Origin: Scandinavium sp051650185 | GTDB lineage: Bacteria; Pseudomonadota; Gammaproteobacteria; Enterobacterales; Enterobacteriaceae | Reading direction: 5' to 3' | NCBI RefSeq assembly: GCF_051650185.1 | Contig: NZ_JBOFIN010000021.1 | Span: forward strand, 1-17,658 | DNA: 17,658 bases | In this document: one piece after another, positions 1 to 7,299 of the stretch | How positions within the stretch are numbered: the stretch's first letter is position 1 | Layout of the letters: each line of letters starts with the position of its first letter | The notes under the pieces: generated by a model | Database searches by the model: none | What the model was told of the DNA's origin: nothing | Seen by the model: the letters and a program-made list of their open reading frames with translations, nothing else | Position numbers and translations under genes: made by a program

Positions 1-436
1 TAACCATCCGGCGATTGACGGCAGCAACCAGCGTTATGCCATGAACTTCTCTGCGGATGCGTTCATGCGTCAGATTAGTCGTGCACGTACTTTTGGTTTC
101 ATGCGTGATATCGAATATCTGCAGTCCCGTGGCCTGTGCTTGGGCGGCAGCTTCGATTGTGCCATCGTTGTTGACGATTATCGCGTACTGAACGAAGACG
201 GTTTGCGCTTTGAAGACGAATTTGTTCGCCACAAAATGCTGGATGCTATCGGTGACCTGTTTATGTGTGGTCACAATATCATCGGTGCATTCACCGCGTT
301 CAAATCAGGTCACGCACTGAATAATAAACTGCTTCAGGCAGTCCTGGCGAAACAAGAAGCCTGGGAATTCGTGACCTTCGAAGACGAAGCTGAACTGCCA
401 CTGGCATTCAAAGCACCGTCAATGGTTCTGGCGTAA
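1..436 (+). CDS. lpxC: UDP-3-O-acyl-N-acetylglucosamine deacetylase LpxC, 3' part
   Basis: LpxC is the zinc-dependent cytoplasmic deacetylase that performs the committed step of lipid A synthesis. Only the C-terminal 144 residues are present, read in frame from base 2; the start lies outside the window. If the full protein is 305 residues as in E. coli, the motif RHKMLDAIGDLF places zinc ligands His238 and Asp242, and HALNN supplies the catalytic His265; the third zinc ligand, His79, is outside. The protein ends LAFKAPSMVLA. From memory E. coli ends LAFKAPSAVLA, the signal used by the FtsH protease to set LpxC levels, so one residue of that signal differs. The gene ends in TAA and is followed by an intrinsic terminator. 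Identity is near certain. Confidence 0.97.
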   Translation, partial: NHPAIDGSNQRYAMNFSADAFMRQISRARTFGFMRDIEYLQSRGLCLGGSFDCAIVVDDYRVLNEDGLRFEDEFVRHKMLDAIGDLFMCGHNIIGAFTAFKSGHALNNKLLQAVLAKQEAWEFVTFEDEAELPLAFKAPSMVLA

Positions 437-457
437 GCCTGACCATTCTGTAAATTC

Positions 458-509
458 GACTGGTAACCTGGTACTCTCTCCGTCCAGGGAACCAGTCGTT
501 TTTCTTTTC
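458..509 (+). terminator. Intrinsic terminator after lpxC
   Basis: GACTGGT at 458-464 pairs with ACCAGTC at 491-497, and an inner CCTGG/CCAGG pair extends the stem. A T-rich run follows (498-509). It lies 22 bases after the lpxC stop. I see no convincing sigma-70 promoter between here and secM, so read-through may contribute to secM-secA expression. Confidence 0.82.
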
Positions 510-699
510 TCCCTTTCGAAATAATATCCTCCCGGCTTTCATCGTCTCTTATCTTGCATTAACCCGCGCGTTCGCTGCTTTCGTGACCATTTTTATCAGC
601 AGAACACCGTCATTCCTGCTGCTCCGGGCTGCCATTAGTGGTACTATCTCAGCGCTTAAAAATTTTGACTGACGAGTAATAACGCAAGGTGGCAAGGTA

Positions 700-1203
700 G
701 TGAGCGGAATACTGACGCGCTGGCGACAGTTTGGCAGACGATATTTCTGGCCGCATCTCCTGTTGGGGATGGTCGCGGCAGGATTCGGCTTGCCTGCGAT
801 TGCCAGTGGGACAGAAACAACGCCTCCGACTAAAACCGCCAGCAGCCACACCTCGGCAACGAAAGTTAATTTCACCCATCTGGCGATGCTGGAAGGGAAT
901 CGCCGTCCGGCGTTTAGCGTCGATTACTGGCATCAACATGCCATCCGCACTGTTATTCGTCATCTCTCCTTCGCCATGGCGCCGCAGGCTCTGCCGGTGG
1001 CAGAAGCCAGCGAACCCCTGGAAGTGCATCATCTGGCGCTGCTGGATACCCTGAATGCACTGCTGATGCGCGAAAGCCAGCCGCCTGCGATAGTCCGATC
1101 GGTGGCTTACCGTACAGAACCTGATCCACACACTGCTTTTTCCATCAATACCTGGGTAAGCCAGGTGCACGGCATTCGCGCCGGGCCTCAATCACTTAGC
1201 TGA
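700..1203 (+). CDS. secM: Secretion monitor SecM (translation arrest peptide)
   Basis: SecM is an exported regulatory peptide whose translation stalls near its C-terminus until the nascent chain is pulled by the Sec machinery; stalling raises secA translation. The start is GTG, giving MSGILTRWRQFG as in E. coli. A direct repeat of GCAAGGT (684-690 and 692-698) precedes it, offering AAGG at 10 or 2 bases spacing, so the ribosome site is unusual. Residues 1-36 form a long signal peptide: basic start, hydrophobic LLLGMVAAGFGLPAIA, then a small-residue cleavage region. The arrest motif near the C-terminus is FSINTWVSQVHGIRAGP (residues 147-163), matching the known Phe-x4-Trp-Ile-x4-Gly-Ile-Arg-Ala-Gly-Pro pattern except Val153 for Ile. 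The protein has 167 residues against 170 in E. coli. It lies directly before secA and is probably co-transcribed with it. Confidence 0.95.
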   Translation: MSGILTRWRQFGRRYFWPHLLLGMVAAGFGLPAIASGTETTPPTKTASSHTSATKVNFTHLAMLEGNRRPAFSVDYWHQHAIRTVIRHLSFAMAPQALPVAEASEPLEVHHLALLDTLNALLMRESQPPAIVRSVAYRTEPDPHTAFSINTWVSQVHGIRAGPQSLS

Positions 1204-1233
1204 ACAAAAACAACCTATTATCTAATGCTAAGA

Positions 1234-1256
1234 CTCCGCTGAGCGGGGCGATTGAG
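1234..1256 (+). promoter_or_regulatory. secM-secA intergenic mRNA helix and secA ribosome binding site
   Basis: CTCCGC (1234-1239) and GCGGGG (1243-1248) form a stem with a TGA loop, and the secA Shine-Dalgarno GAG (1254-1256) lies 9 bases before the secA ATG. In E. coli a very similar helix stands here, and the mRNA between secM and secA folds so that the secA ribosome site is hidden unless a ribosome is stalled on secM. The strong local stem is visible; the complete fold with the secM 3' end is inferred from the family. Confidence 0.7.
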
Positions 1257-1265
1257 ATTCAAATT

Positions 1266-3971
1266 ATGCTTATCAAATTATTAACGAAAGTTTTCGGTAG
1301 CCGTAATGACCGTACGCTGCGTCGCATGCGTAAAGTTGTCACCCAGATCAATGCCATGGAACCGGAGATGGAAAAACTCTCCGATGACGAACTGAAGGCC
1401 AAAACTCAGGAGTTTCGCGCTCGTCTGGAAAAAGGCGATACCGTTGAAAGTCTGATCCCAGAAGCGTTTGCCGTGGTTCGCGAAGCCAGCAAACGTGTGT
1501 TTGGCATGCGTCACTTCGACGTGCAGCTGCTCGGTGGGATGGTGCTGAATGATCGTTGCATCGCCGAGATGCGTACCGGTGAAGGTAAAACCCTGACTGC
1601 AACACTGCCGGCTTATGTTAACGCCCTGTCTGGTAAAGGCGTTCACGTGGTTACCGTCAACGACTATCTGGCCCAGCGTGATGCCGAAAACAACCGTCCG
1701 CTGTTCGAATTCCTGGGTATGAGCGTTGCGGTAAACATGTCTGGTATGCCTGCTCCGGCGAAGCGCGAAGCGTATGCCGCGGACATCACCTACGGTACCA
1801 ACAACGAATACGGCTTTGACTATCTGCGTGACAACATGGCGTTTAGCCCTGAAGAACGCGTTCAGCGCAAACTTCACTACGCCCTGGTCGATGAGGTGGA
1901 CTCCATCCTTATCGATGAAGCCCGTACTCCGCTGATCATCTCCGGCCCGGCTGAAGACAGCTCCGAGATGTACAAGCAGGTCAATAAAATCATTCCAAAC
2001 CTGATCCGTCAGGAAAAAGAAGATTCAGATACTTTCCAGGGCGAAGGCCACTTCTCCGTGGACGAAAAAGCTCGTCAGGTGAACATTACCGAACGCGGCC
2101 TGGTGCTGGTCGAAGAGCTGCTGGTACGTGAAGGCATTATGGATGAGGGCGAGTCTCTGTACTCCCCAGCGAACATCATGCTGATGCACCACGTGACCGC
2201 CGCCCTGCGCGCCCATGTGCTGTTTACTCGTGACGTCGACTACATCGTCAAAGATGGTGAAGTCATTATCGTTGATGAACACACCGGTCGCACCATGCAA
2301 GGTCGTCGCTGGTCTGATGGTCTGCACCAGGCGGTTGAAGCCAAAGAAGGCGTGGATATCCAGAACGAAAACCAGACCCTGGCATCCATCACCTTCCAGA
2401 ACTACTTCCGTCTGTATGAAAAACTGGCGGGGATGACGGGTACAGCAGATACCGAAGCGTTTGAATTCAGCTCCATCTACAAGCTGGACACCGTAGTGGT
2501 GCCAACGAACCGTCCGATGATCCGTAAGGACATGCCGGATCTGGTCTACATGACCGAAGCGGAAAAAATTCAGGCCATCATCGAAGATATCAAAGAGCGT
2601 ACCGCTAATGGCCAGCCTGTACTGGTGGGTACCATCTCTATCGAGAAATCTGAAGTCGTTTCCCACGAGCTGACCAAAGCGGGCATCAAGCACAACGTGC
2701 TGAACGCCAAATTCCACGCCAGCGAAGCAGATATCGTTGCTCAGGCGGGTTATCCGTCCACCGTGACCATCGCCACCAACATGGCGGGTCGTGGTACGGA
2801 TATTATGCTCGGTGGTAGCTGGCAGGCCGAAGTGGCTCAGATTGAAGAGCCAACAGAAGAACAAATCGCAAAAATCAAAGCTGACTGGCAGGTTCGCCAC
2901 GATGCGGTTCTGGCGGCAGGTGGTCTGCATATTGTCGGTACCGAACGCCACGAGTCTCGCCGTATCGATAACCAGCTGCGCGGCCGTTCTGGTCGTCAGG
3001 GTGATGCCGGTTCTTCCCGCTTCTACCTGTCGATGGAAGATGCCCTGATGCGTATCTTTGCCTCTGACCGTGTGTCCGGCATGATGCGTAAACTGGGGAT
3101 GAAGCCTGGCGAGGCTATCGAGCACCCATGGGTGACCAAAGCGATTGCCAATGCGCAGCGCAAAGTGGAAAGCCGCAACTTCGATATTCGTAAGCAACTG
3201 CTGGAATACGATGATGTTGCTAACGACCAGCGTCGTGCTATCTACACCCAGCGTAACGAGCTGCTGGACGTGTCTGATGTGAGCGAAACCATCAACAGCA
3301 TTCGTGAAGACGTGTTCAAGGCAACCATCGATGCGCACATTCCGCCGCAGTCTCTGGAAGAAATGTGGGATGTCGAAGGCCTGCAGGAACGTCTGAAGAA
3401 CGATTTCGATCTCGACCTGCCAATCAAAGAGTGGCTGGACAAAGAGCCGGAGCTGCATGAAGAAACGCTGCGTGAGCGTATTCTTCAAAGCGGCGTAGAA
3501 GTGTATCAGCGTAAAGAAGAAGTGGTTGGCGTTGAAATGATGCGCCACTTCGAGAAAGGCGTGATGCTGCAGACGCTGGATTCCCTGTGGAAAGAGCATC
3601 TGGCGGCAATGGACTACCTGCGCCAGGGTATTCACCTGCGTGGTTATGCGCAGAAAGATCCGAAGCAGGAGTACAAACGTGAGTCGTTCGCGATGTTTGC
3701 CGCGATGCTGGAATCACTGAAGTATGAAGTGATCAGCACCCTGTGCAAGGTACAGGTCCGCATGCCGGAAGAAGTGGAAGCGATGGAAGAGCAGCGTCGT
3801 CAGGAAGCTGAGCGTCTGGCACAGATGCAGCAACTCAGCCATGCCGATGACGACACCGCTGCAGCACAATCGCTGGCCGCTGAAACTGGTGAGCGCAAAG
3901 TGGGGCGTAACGATCCGTGCCCTTGCGGTTCCGGTAAAAAATACAAGCAGTGCCATGGCCGTATTGCCTGA
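1266..3971 (+). CDS. secA: Preprotein translocase motor ATPase SecA
   Basis: SecA drives unfolded secretory proteins through SecYEG by ATP hydrolysis and moves between cytoplasm and inner membrane. At 901 residues it equals the E. coli protein. Visible in order: Walker A MRTGEGKT (residues 102-109, Lys108), the preprotein-binding insert after about residue 220, the DEAD-type Walker B LVDEVDS (Asp209, Glu210), the second nucleotide-binding domain with NMAGRGTDI and QLRGRSGRQGD, the helical scaffold and wing domains, and a C-terminal zinc finger CPCGSGKKYKQCH (Cys885, Cys887, Cys896, His897), which in the family binds SecB and phospholipid. The ATG is the only start that fits the family. It is translationally controlled by secM just upstream and followed by a terminator hairpin. 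Confidence 0.99.
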   Translation: MLIKLLTKVFGSRNDRTLRRMRKVVTQINAMEPEMEKLSDDELKAKTQEFRARLEKGDTVESLIPEAFAVVREASKRVFGMRHFDVQLLGGMVLNDRCIAEMRTGEGKTLTATLPAYVNALSGKGVHVVTVNDYLAQRDAENNRPLFEFLGMSVAVNMSGMPAPAKREAYAADITYGTNNEYGFDYLRDNMAFSPEERVQRKLHYALVDEVDSILIDEARTPLIISGPAEDSSEMYKQVNKIIPNLIRQEKEDSDTFQGEGHFSVDEKARQVNITERGLVLVEELLVREGIMDEGESLYSPANIMLMHHVTAALRAHVLFTRDVDYIVKDGEVIIVDEHTGRTMQGRRWSDGLHQAVEAKEGVDIQNENQTLASITFQNYFRLYEKLAGMTGTADTEAFEFSSIYKLDTVVVPTNRPMIRKDMPDLVYMTEAEKIQAIIEDIKERTANGQPVLVGTISIEKSEVVSHELTKAGIKHNVLNAKFHASEADIVAQAGYPSTVTIATNMAGRGTDIMLGGSWQAEVAQIEEPTEEQIAKIKADWQVRHDAVLAAGGLHIVGTERHESRRIDNQLRGRSGRQGDAGSSRFYLSMEDALMRIFASDRVSGMMRKLGMKPGEAIEHPWVTKAIANAQRKVESRNFDIRKQLLEYDDVANDQRRAIYTQRNELLDVSDVSETINSIREDVFKATIDAHIPPQSLEEMWDVEGLQERLKNDFDLDLPIKEWLDKEPELHEETLRERILQSGVEVYQRKEEVVGVEMMRHFEKGVMLQTLDSLWKEHLAAMDYLRQGIHLRGYAQKDPKQEYKRESFAMFAAMLESLKYEVISTLCKVQVRMPEEVEAMEEQRRQEAERLAQMQQLSHADDDTAAAQSLAAETGERKVGRNDPCPCGSGKKYKQCHGRIA

Positions 3972-3996
3972 TAACTGCTGGCAATAAAACACAAAG

Positions 3997-4020
3997 GGCG
4001 CTGATAACAGCGCCTTTTTT
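3997..4020 (+). terminator. Intrinsic terminator between secA and mutT
   Basis: GGCGCTG (3997-4003) and CAGCGCC (4008-4014) form a 7-base-pair stem with an ATAA loop, followed by six T residues (4015-4020). The mutT ribosome site starts 3 bases after the T run, so mutT is either served by read-through from secA or has a promoter within secA. Confidence 0.88.
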
Positions 4021-4034
4021 ATGGAGTGAAGACA

Positions 4035-4427
4035 ATGAAAACCCTGCAAATCTCTACCGGCATTCTTCGCAACGCAGCCGGCGAAATCTTTATTACTCAG
4101 CGCGCCGCCGATGCTCATATGGCTAATATGTGGGAATTCCCCGGCGGGAAAATCGAAGAGGGTGAATCGCCGGAAATCGCACTGGCACGTGAGCTGTTTG
4201 AAGAAGTGGGTGTTTTGCCGGAATCAGCAATGCTTTTCGACAAACTTGAATACCAGTTCCCCGACAGGCACATCACGCTGTGGTTTTGGCTGGTTGATAG
4301 CTGGCAGGGGGAACCCTGGGGGAAAGAAGGACAGCCAGGGCGCTGGGTCGCGCAGAAAGATCTGTTGGCAGAAGAATTTCCTCCTGCCAACGAGCCGGTG
4401 ATCGCGAAGCTTCTCGCAGAGGCTTAA
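4035..4427 (+). CDS. mutT: 8-oxo-dGTP diphosphatase MutT
   Basis: MutT removes oxidised 8-oxo-(d)GTP from the nucleotide pool and prevents A:T to C:G mutations. The 130-residue protein (129 in E. coli) has a complete Nudix box from Gly38 to Val60, with metal-binding Glu53, Glu56 and Glu57. Glu98 and the purine-recognising Phe75 and Asn119 (in PPANEPVIAKL) are also in place. I chose the ATG at 4035: GGAG at 4023-4026 lies 8 bases upstream. An in-frame GTG at 4026 would overlap that ribosome site and add three residues. It is co-directional with secA across a terminator hairpin. Its TAA overlaps the stop codon of yacG, which comes from the other strand. Confidence 0.96.
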   Translation: MKTLQISTGILRNAAGEIFITQRAADAHMANMWEFPGGKIEEGESPEIALARELFEEVGVLPESAMLFDKLEYQFPDRHITLWFWLVDSWQGEPWGKEGQPGRWVAQKDLLAEEFPPANEPVIAKLLAEA

Positions 4428-4618
4428 GGTTGCTGTTCGCTCCAGTCGTCACTTTCTGACAGATCGCCAGAGCTTGGGATCCGCTTCTCTTCGGCGGCCC
4501 ATTCTCCTAAATCAATCAACTGACAGCGCTTGCAGCAGAAGGGGCGAAAGGGACTTTCTTCGCCCCAGACAATGGTTTTGCCACAGGTTGGGCAATTGAC
4601 GGTGGTGACATCGCTCAT
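4424..4618 (-). CDS. yacG: DNA gyrase inhibitor YacG (zinc-binding)
   Basis: YacG is a small zinc protein; the E. coli protein binds GyrB and inhibits gyrase. The 64-residue product has the zinc site Cys9-x2-Cys12 and Cys28-x3-Cys32 (CPTCG and FCCKRC) and an acidic tail after the conserved GEWAAEEKRIPSSGDLSESD. An additional Cys29 sits inside the second pair. Two tandem ATG codons are available; I chose the second (4618) because the AGGA at 4625-4628 is 6 bases away, against 3 for the first, and because MSDVTTVNCPTC then aligns with the family start. It is last in the coaE-zapD-yacG operon, 9 bases after the zapD stop, with the ribosome site overlapping that stop. Confidence 0.94.
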   Translation of the reverse strand: MSDVTTVNCPTCGKTIVWGEESPFRPFCCKRCQLIDLGEWAAEEKRIPSSGDLSESDDWSEQQP

Positions 4619-4627
4619 CATTATTCC

Positions 4628-5371
4628 TTAGCAGCAGGCCAGTTCGAAATCCAGACGTTCTGGCACAAGGCCATTCTCGCTGTCCAGTGGCATAAAACGA
4701 ATCGCAAAACGGCTCTTATGCCCTGAAATTTGCGGATAGAGTTGATCGTCCAGCGCCAGTTGCAGACGCAGTAAATCAGCATCTTCGCCGTTGTCCTGGA
4801 AGAAGCCGTTCAGGCTGGTTTGCTTGCGGAAAGGTGAGGAGTTACGCACTAAATCGAGGATCAGGTTAAGCGCTTGATTCAGAGGCTCGAGGCTTTCCAG
4901 CCAGTAAGCGACTTGTGCATCACGCTGTGATTGCGAAGAATGCAGCCAGATATGCAGTGTTGGAAGGTCGAAGCTACAGCAGCCGCCGGGAATGCTCAGA
5001 CGCTGGCGAACCAGGGCGATAAGCCGGTCTTCACGCAGAAGCTGGCCCACACGTGGAGCGGACATCAGAATGGTACTGCTTTGTTTCAACTGCAACTGCA
5101 GCGCTTCAATACGATCGCTATCAACGCCCGGTACTTCATCCCATTGCTTCAGTTTGCGCTGCTGACGCTCAAGCTCTTTGAGCAGCTCGGTACGAACCTC
5201 TCCACGTTCGAACACATCCAGCAAATCCCCGACGTTGCGAAAAAAATGCAATGCGCTGGCATGATCTCTGACGGGTAAATTGCAGTTCAGTTGCTGCACG
5301 AGAAATTCAATTCGCAGCCAGGTACGCATTTTCTCGTTCAGGGGATGTTCAAAAAGGACGTGGGTGTGCAT
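4628..5371 (-). CDS. zapD: Cell division protein ZapD (FtsZ-associated)
   Basis: ZapD (formerly YacF) binds the C-terminal tail of FtsZ and bundles protofilaments in the cytoplasmic Z ring. The 247-residue product equals the E. coli length. Conserved stretches include FEHPLNEKMRTWLRIEFL at the N-terminus, REDRLIALVRQRLSIPGGCC in the middle, and SRFAIRFMPLD with a terminal ELACC. No transmembrane segment is seen; the N-terminal half is helical and rich in charged residues, fitting the known alpha-helical plus beta-barrel structure. Its ATG overlaps the coaE stop by one base (TAATG), indicating translational coupling to coaE. Confidence 0.96.
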   Translation of the reverse strand: MHTHVLFEHPLNEKMRTWLRIEFLVQQLNCNLPVRDHASALHFFRNVGDLLDVFERGEVRTELLKELERQQRKLKQWDEVPGVDSDRIEALQLQLKQSSTILMSAPRVGQLLREDRLIALVRQRLSIPGGCCSFDLPTLHIWLHSSQSQRDAQVAYWLESLEPLNQALNLILDLVRNSSPFRKQTSLNGFFQDNGEDADLLRLQLALDDQLYPQISGHKSRFAIRFMPLDSENGLVPERLDFELACC

Positions 5372-5991
5372 TACGATTTTTCCTGTGAATCGGCCTGCCG
5401 TGCCAGTTTCAGATAGCTGGCGTGCAGGCGGGCAACATCCAATGCGAGTGCATCTGGTGCGCCGTTGTTATCAATGACGTCGTCCGCTACGGCAAGTCGC
5501 GCTTCGCGCGTGGCCTGAGCGGCAAGGATCTGTTTTGCATGCTCTTCAGAGACGGAGTCTCTTTGCATGGTGCGCTGGAGCTGTATTTGAGGCGACACAT
5601 CAATCACCAGCACTCGGTCTGCTTTTTCCCAGAGCTTATTCTCTACCAACAGCGGAACGACCCACAGTAAGTAAGCGGATGTCGCTTGCTGCATCTGGCG
5701 CTGAGTTTCTTGCTGAATCAATGGGTGAAGCAGCGCATTCAGCCATGTTTTTTCCTTAGCATCAGTGAAAATACGTTCTCGCAGCAGACGCCGATTCAGG
5801 CTGCCGTCGGTAAGGCGCATCCCGGAACCAAAGCGATCAACAATAGCCTGTAATGCGGGTGTACCAGGTTCGACCACCTGACGAGCAATCACATCGGCAT
5901 CAATAACGTTAACACCCAGGTCGGCAAAAGCGTTTGCGACAGTGGTTTTCCCGCTGCCAATGCCTCCTGTTAACGCGACTGTATACCTCAT
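5371..5991 (-). CDS. coaE: Dephospho-CoA kinase CoaE
   Basis: CoaE phosphorylates the 3'-hydroxyl of dephospho-CoA, the last step of coenzyme A synthesis, in the cytoplasm. The P-loop GGIGSGKTT begins at residue 9 (Lys15); the substrate-binding VIDADVIARQVVEPG follows, and the lid region and QILAAQATREARLAVADDVIDN are also present. I chose the ATG at 5991, which gives MRYTVALTGG and 206 residues, the E. coli length. It is preceded by AGGA about 9 bases upstream; an upstream in-frame ATG would add 11 residues not seen in the family. It is the first gene of the operon with zapD and yacG. The stop overlaps the zapD start by one base. Confidence 0.97.
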   Translation of the reverse strand: MRYTVALTGGIGSGKTTVANAFADLGVNVIDADVIARQVVEPGTPALQAIVDRFGSGMRLTDGSLNRRLLRERIFTDAKEKTWLNALLHPLIQQETQRQMQQATSAYLLWVVPLLVENKLWEKADRVLVIDVSPQIQLQRTMQRDSVSEEHAKQILAAQATREARLAVADDVIDNNGAPDALALDVARLHASYLKLARQADSQEKS

Positions 5992-6103
5992 GCTACCGCT
6001 TCCTGTGAAGAATAATGACTGCATATCAATGGGTTATTTCTGGCACTTTCTGCCACTCTGATGAGGCATGTTAACGCCGCTGTTCACCAGGTAAATTTGT
6101 ACG

Positions 6104-6109
6104 ATTGTA
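6104..6109 (-). promoter_or_regulatory. Candidate -10 element of the coaE operon
   Basis: The minus strand reads TACAAT, five of six consensus bases, about 113 bases before the coaE ATG. No good -35 hexamer is visible at 16-18 bases, so this is only a candidate. A short GGCA/TGCC hairpin (6041-6055) lies in the leader that would result. Confidence 0.35.
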
Positions 6110-6135
6110 GCGTAAAAAAAGTGAAAATCGCAGTC

Positions 6136-6163
6136 TTGCGCAGGGTTGATTAGTGCGTATGAT
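6136..6163 (+). promoter_or_regulatory. Candidate guaC promoter
   Basis: TTGCGC (6136-6141) and TATGAT (6158-6163) are separated by 16 bases. Initiation near 6170 would give a leader of about 50 bases, ending with AGGA (6208-6211) 8 bases before the guaC ATG. It is the best sigma-70-like pair in the divergent coaE-guaC region; factors that regulate it are not evident from the sequence. Confidence 0.5.
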
Positions 6164-6219
6164 AACGTCACTGGAGTTGTGCTTAGTCCCTTTTTGCCTC
6201 GAACCCCAGGAATCCGCAC

Positions 6220-7263
6220 ATGCGTATTGAAGAAGATTTGAAGTTAGGTTTTAAAGACGTTCTCATCCGCCCTAAACGCTCTACCCTCAAAAGCCGTTCC
6301 GACGTTGAACTGGAACGCGAATACAACTTCAAGCACTCAGGAAAGACCTGGTCTGGCGTACCGATCATTGCCGCCAATATGGACACTGTGGGCACCTTTG
6401 CCATGGCCAAAGCGCTTGCGGCATTCGGCATCCTGACTGCTGTCCATAAGCATTACTCCGTTGAAGAGTGGAGTGCGTTTGCCCGGAGCGTTTCTGTCGA
6501 TGTCCTCAAGCATGTGATGGTGTCTACCGGTACCTCTGATGCGGATTTCGAAAAAACTAAGCAGATCCTGAATCTGAATCCAGCCCTCAATTTTATCTGC
6601 ATTGATGTGGCAAACGGCTACTCAGAACATTTCGTACAATTTGTCTCAAAAGCACGTGAAGCGTGGGCTGATAAAACCATCTGCGCCGGTAATGTGGTAA
6701 CGGGTGAAATGTGCGAAGAATTGATTCTGGCTGGTGCGGATATCGTTAAAGTCGGTATCGGTCCAGGTTCTGTCTGCACCACTCGTGTGAAAACGGGCGT
6801 GGGCTACCCACAGCTTTCTGCTGTGATTGAGTGTGCCGATGCAGCGCACGGTCTGGGCGGTCAAATTGTCAGTGATGGCGGCTGCACCATGCCGGGTGAT
6901 GTCGCAAAAGCCTTCGGTGGTGGTGCGGATTTCGTGATGCTCGGCGGTATGCTGGCGGGCCACGAAGAGAGCGGCGGTACCGTGGTGGAAGAAAACGGCG
7001 AAAAATTCATGCTGTTCTACGGCATGAGCTCTGAGTCCGCAATGAACCGCCACGTTGGCGGCGTTGCACAGTACCGCGCTGCGGAAGGCAAAACCGTTAA
7101 GCTGATGCTGCGTGGCCCGGTGGAAAACACCGCCCGTGATATCCTCGGCGGCCTGCGTTCTGCCTGTACTTATGTGGGTGCTTCTCGCCTGAAAGAACTG
7201 ACCAAACGTACGACCTTTATTCGCGTGCAGGAACAAGAGAACCGCGTGTTCAACAGCCTGTAA
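6220..7263 (+). CDS. guaC: GMP reductase GuaC
   Basis: GuaC converts GMP to IMP with NADPH, releasing ammonia, and so lets guanine nucleotides feed the adenine pool. The product is 347 residues, the E. coli length, with the IMP dehydrogenase/GMP reductase TIM-barrel fold: early LGFKDVLIRPKRSTL, the glycine-rich phosphate loop GIGPGSVCTTR with catalytic Cys186, and SDGGCTMPGDVAKAFGGGADF further on. There is no CBS insert, which separates it from IMP dehydrogenase. AGGA at 6208-6211 supports the ATG start. It stands alone, facing away from coaE, and meets hofC tail to tail across a strong hairpin. Confidence 0.98.
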   Translation: MRIEEDLKLGFKDVLIRPKRSTLKSRSDVELEREYNFKHSGKTWSGVPIIAANMDTVGTFAMAKALAAFGILTAVHKHYSVEEWSAFARSVSVDVLKHVMVSTGTSDADFEKTKQILNLNPALNFICIDVANGYSEHFVQFVSKAREAWADKTICAGNVVTGEMCEELILAGADIVKVGIGPGSVCTTRVKTGVGYPQLSAVIECADAAHGLGGQIVSDGGCTMPGDVAKAFGGGADFVMLGGMLAGHEESGGTVVEENGEKFMLFYGMSSESAMNRHVGGVAQYRAAEGKTVKLMLRGPVENTARDILGGLRSACTYVGASRLKELTKRTTFIRVQEQENRVFNSL

Positions 7264-7273
7264 TGTGAAAGAT

Positions 7274-7298
7274 GGCTGGTGCAGTGTCTGCGCCAGCC
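7274..7298. terminator. Hairpin between convergent guaC and hofC
   Basis: GGCTGGTGCAG (7274-7284) and CTGCGCCAGCC (7288-7298) form an 11-pair stem (one G-T wobble) with a three-base loop. It fills most of the 36 bases between the guaC and hofC stops. Neither side has a long T run, so it may act as a weak bidirectional terminator or as an RNA end-protecting structure. Confidence 0.55.
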
Positions 7299-7299
7299 G

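Noticed and set aside
437..699. Promoter for secM
   Set aside because: Several AT-rich pieces such as TACTAT (641-646) and TTGACT (665-670) occur, but none pairs with a matching hexamer at 16-18 bases.
649..1191. A 180-codon minus-strand frame over secM
   Set aside because: Antisense to secM, which has clear signal peptide and arrest motif; no independent support.
2025..3635. A 536-codon open frame on the minus strand inside secA
   Set aside because: It is fully antisense to the conserved secA gene, has His/Gln/Phe-rich low-information protein sequence, no recognisable domain and no ribosome site. It arises from secA codon bias.
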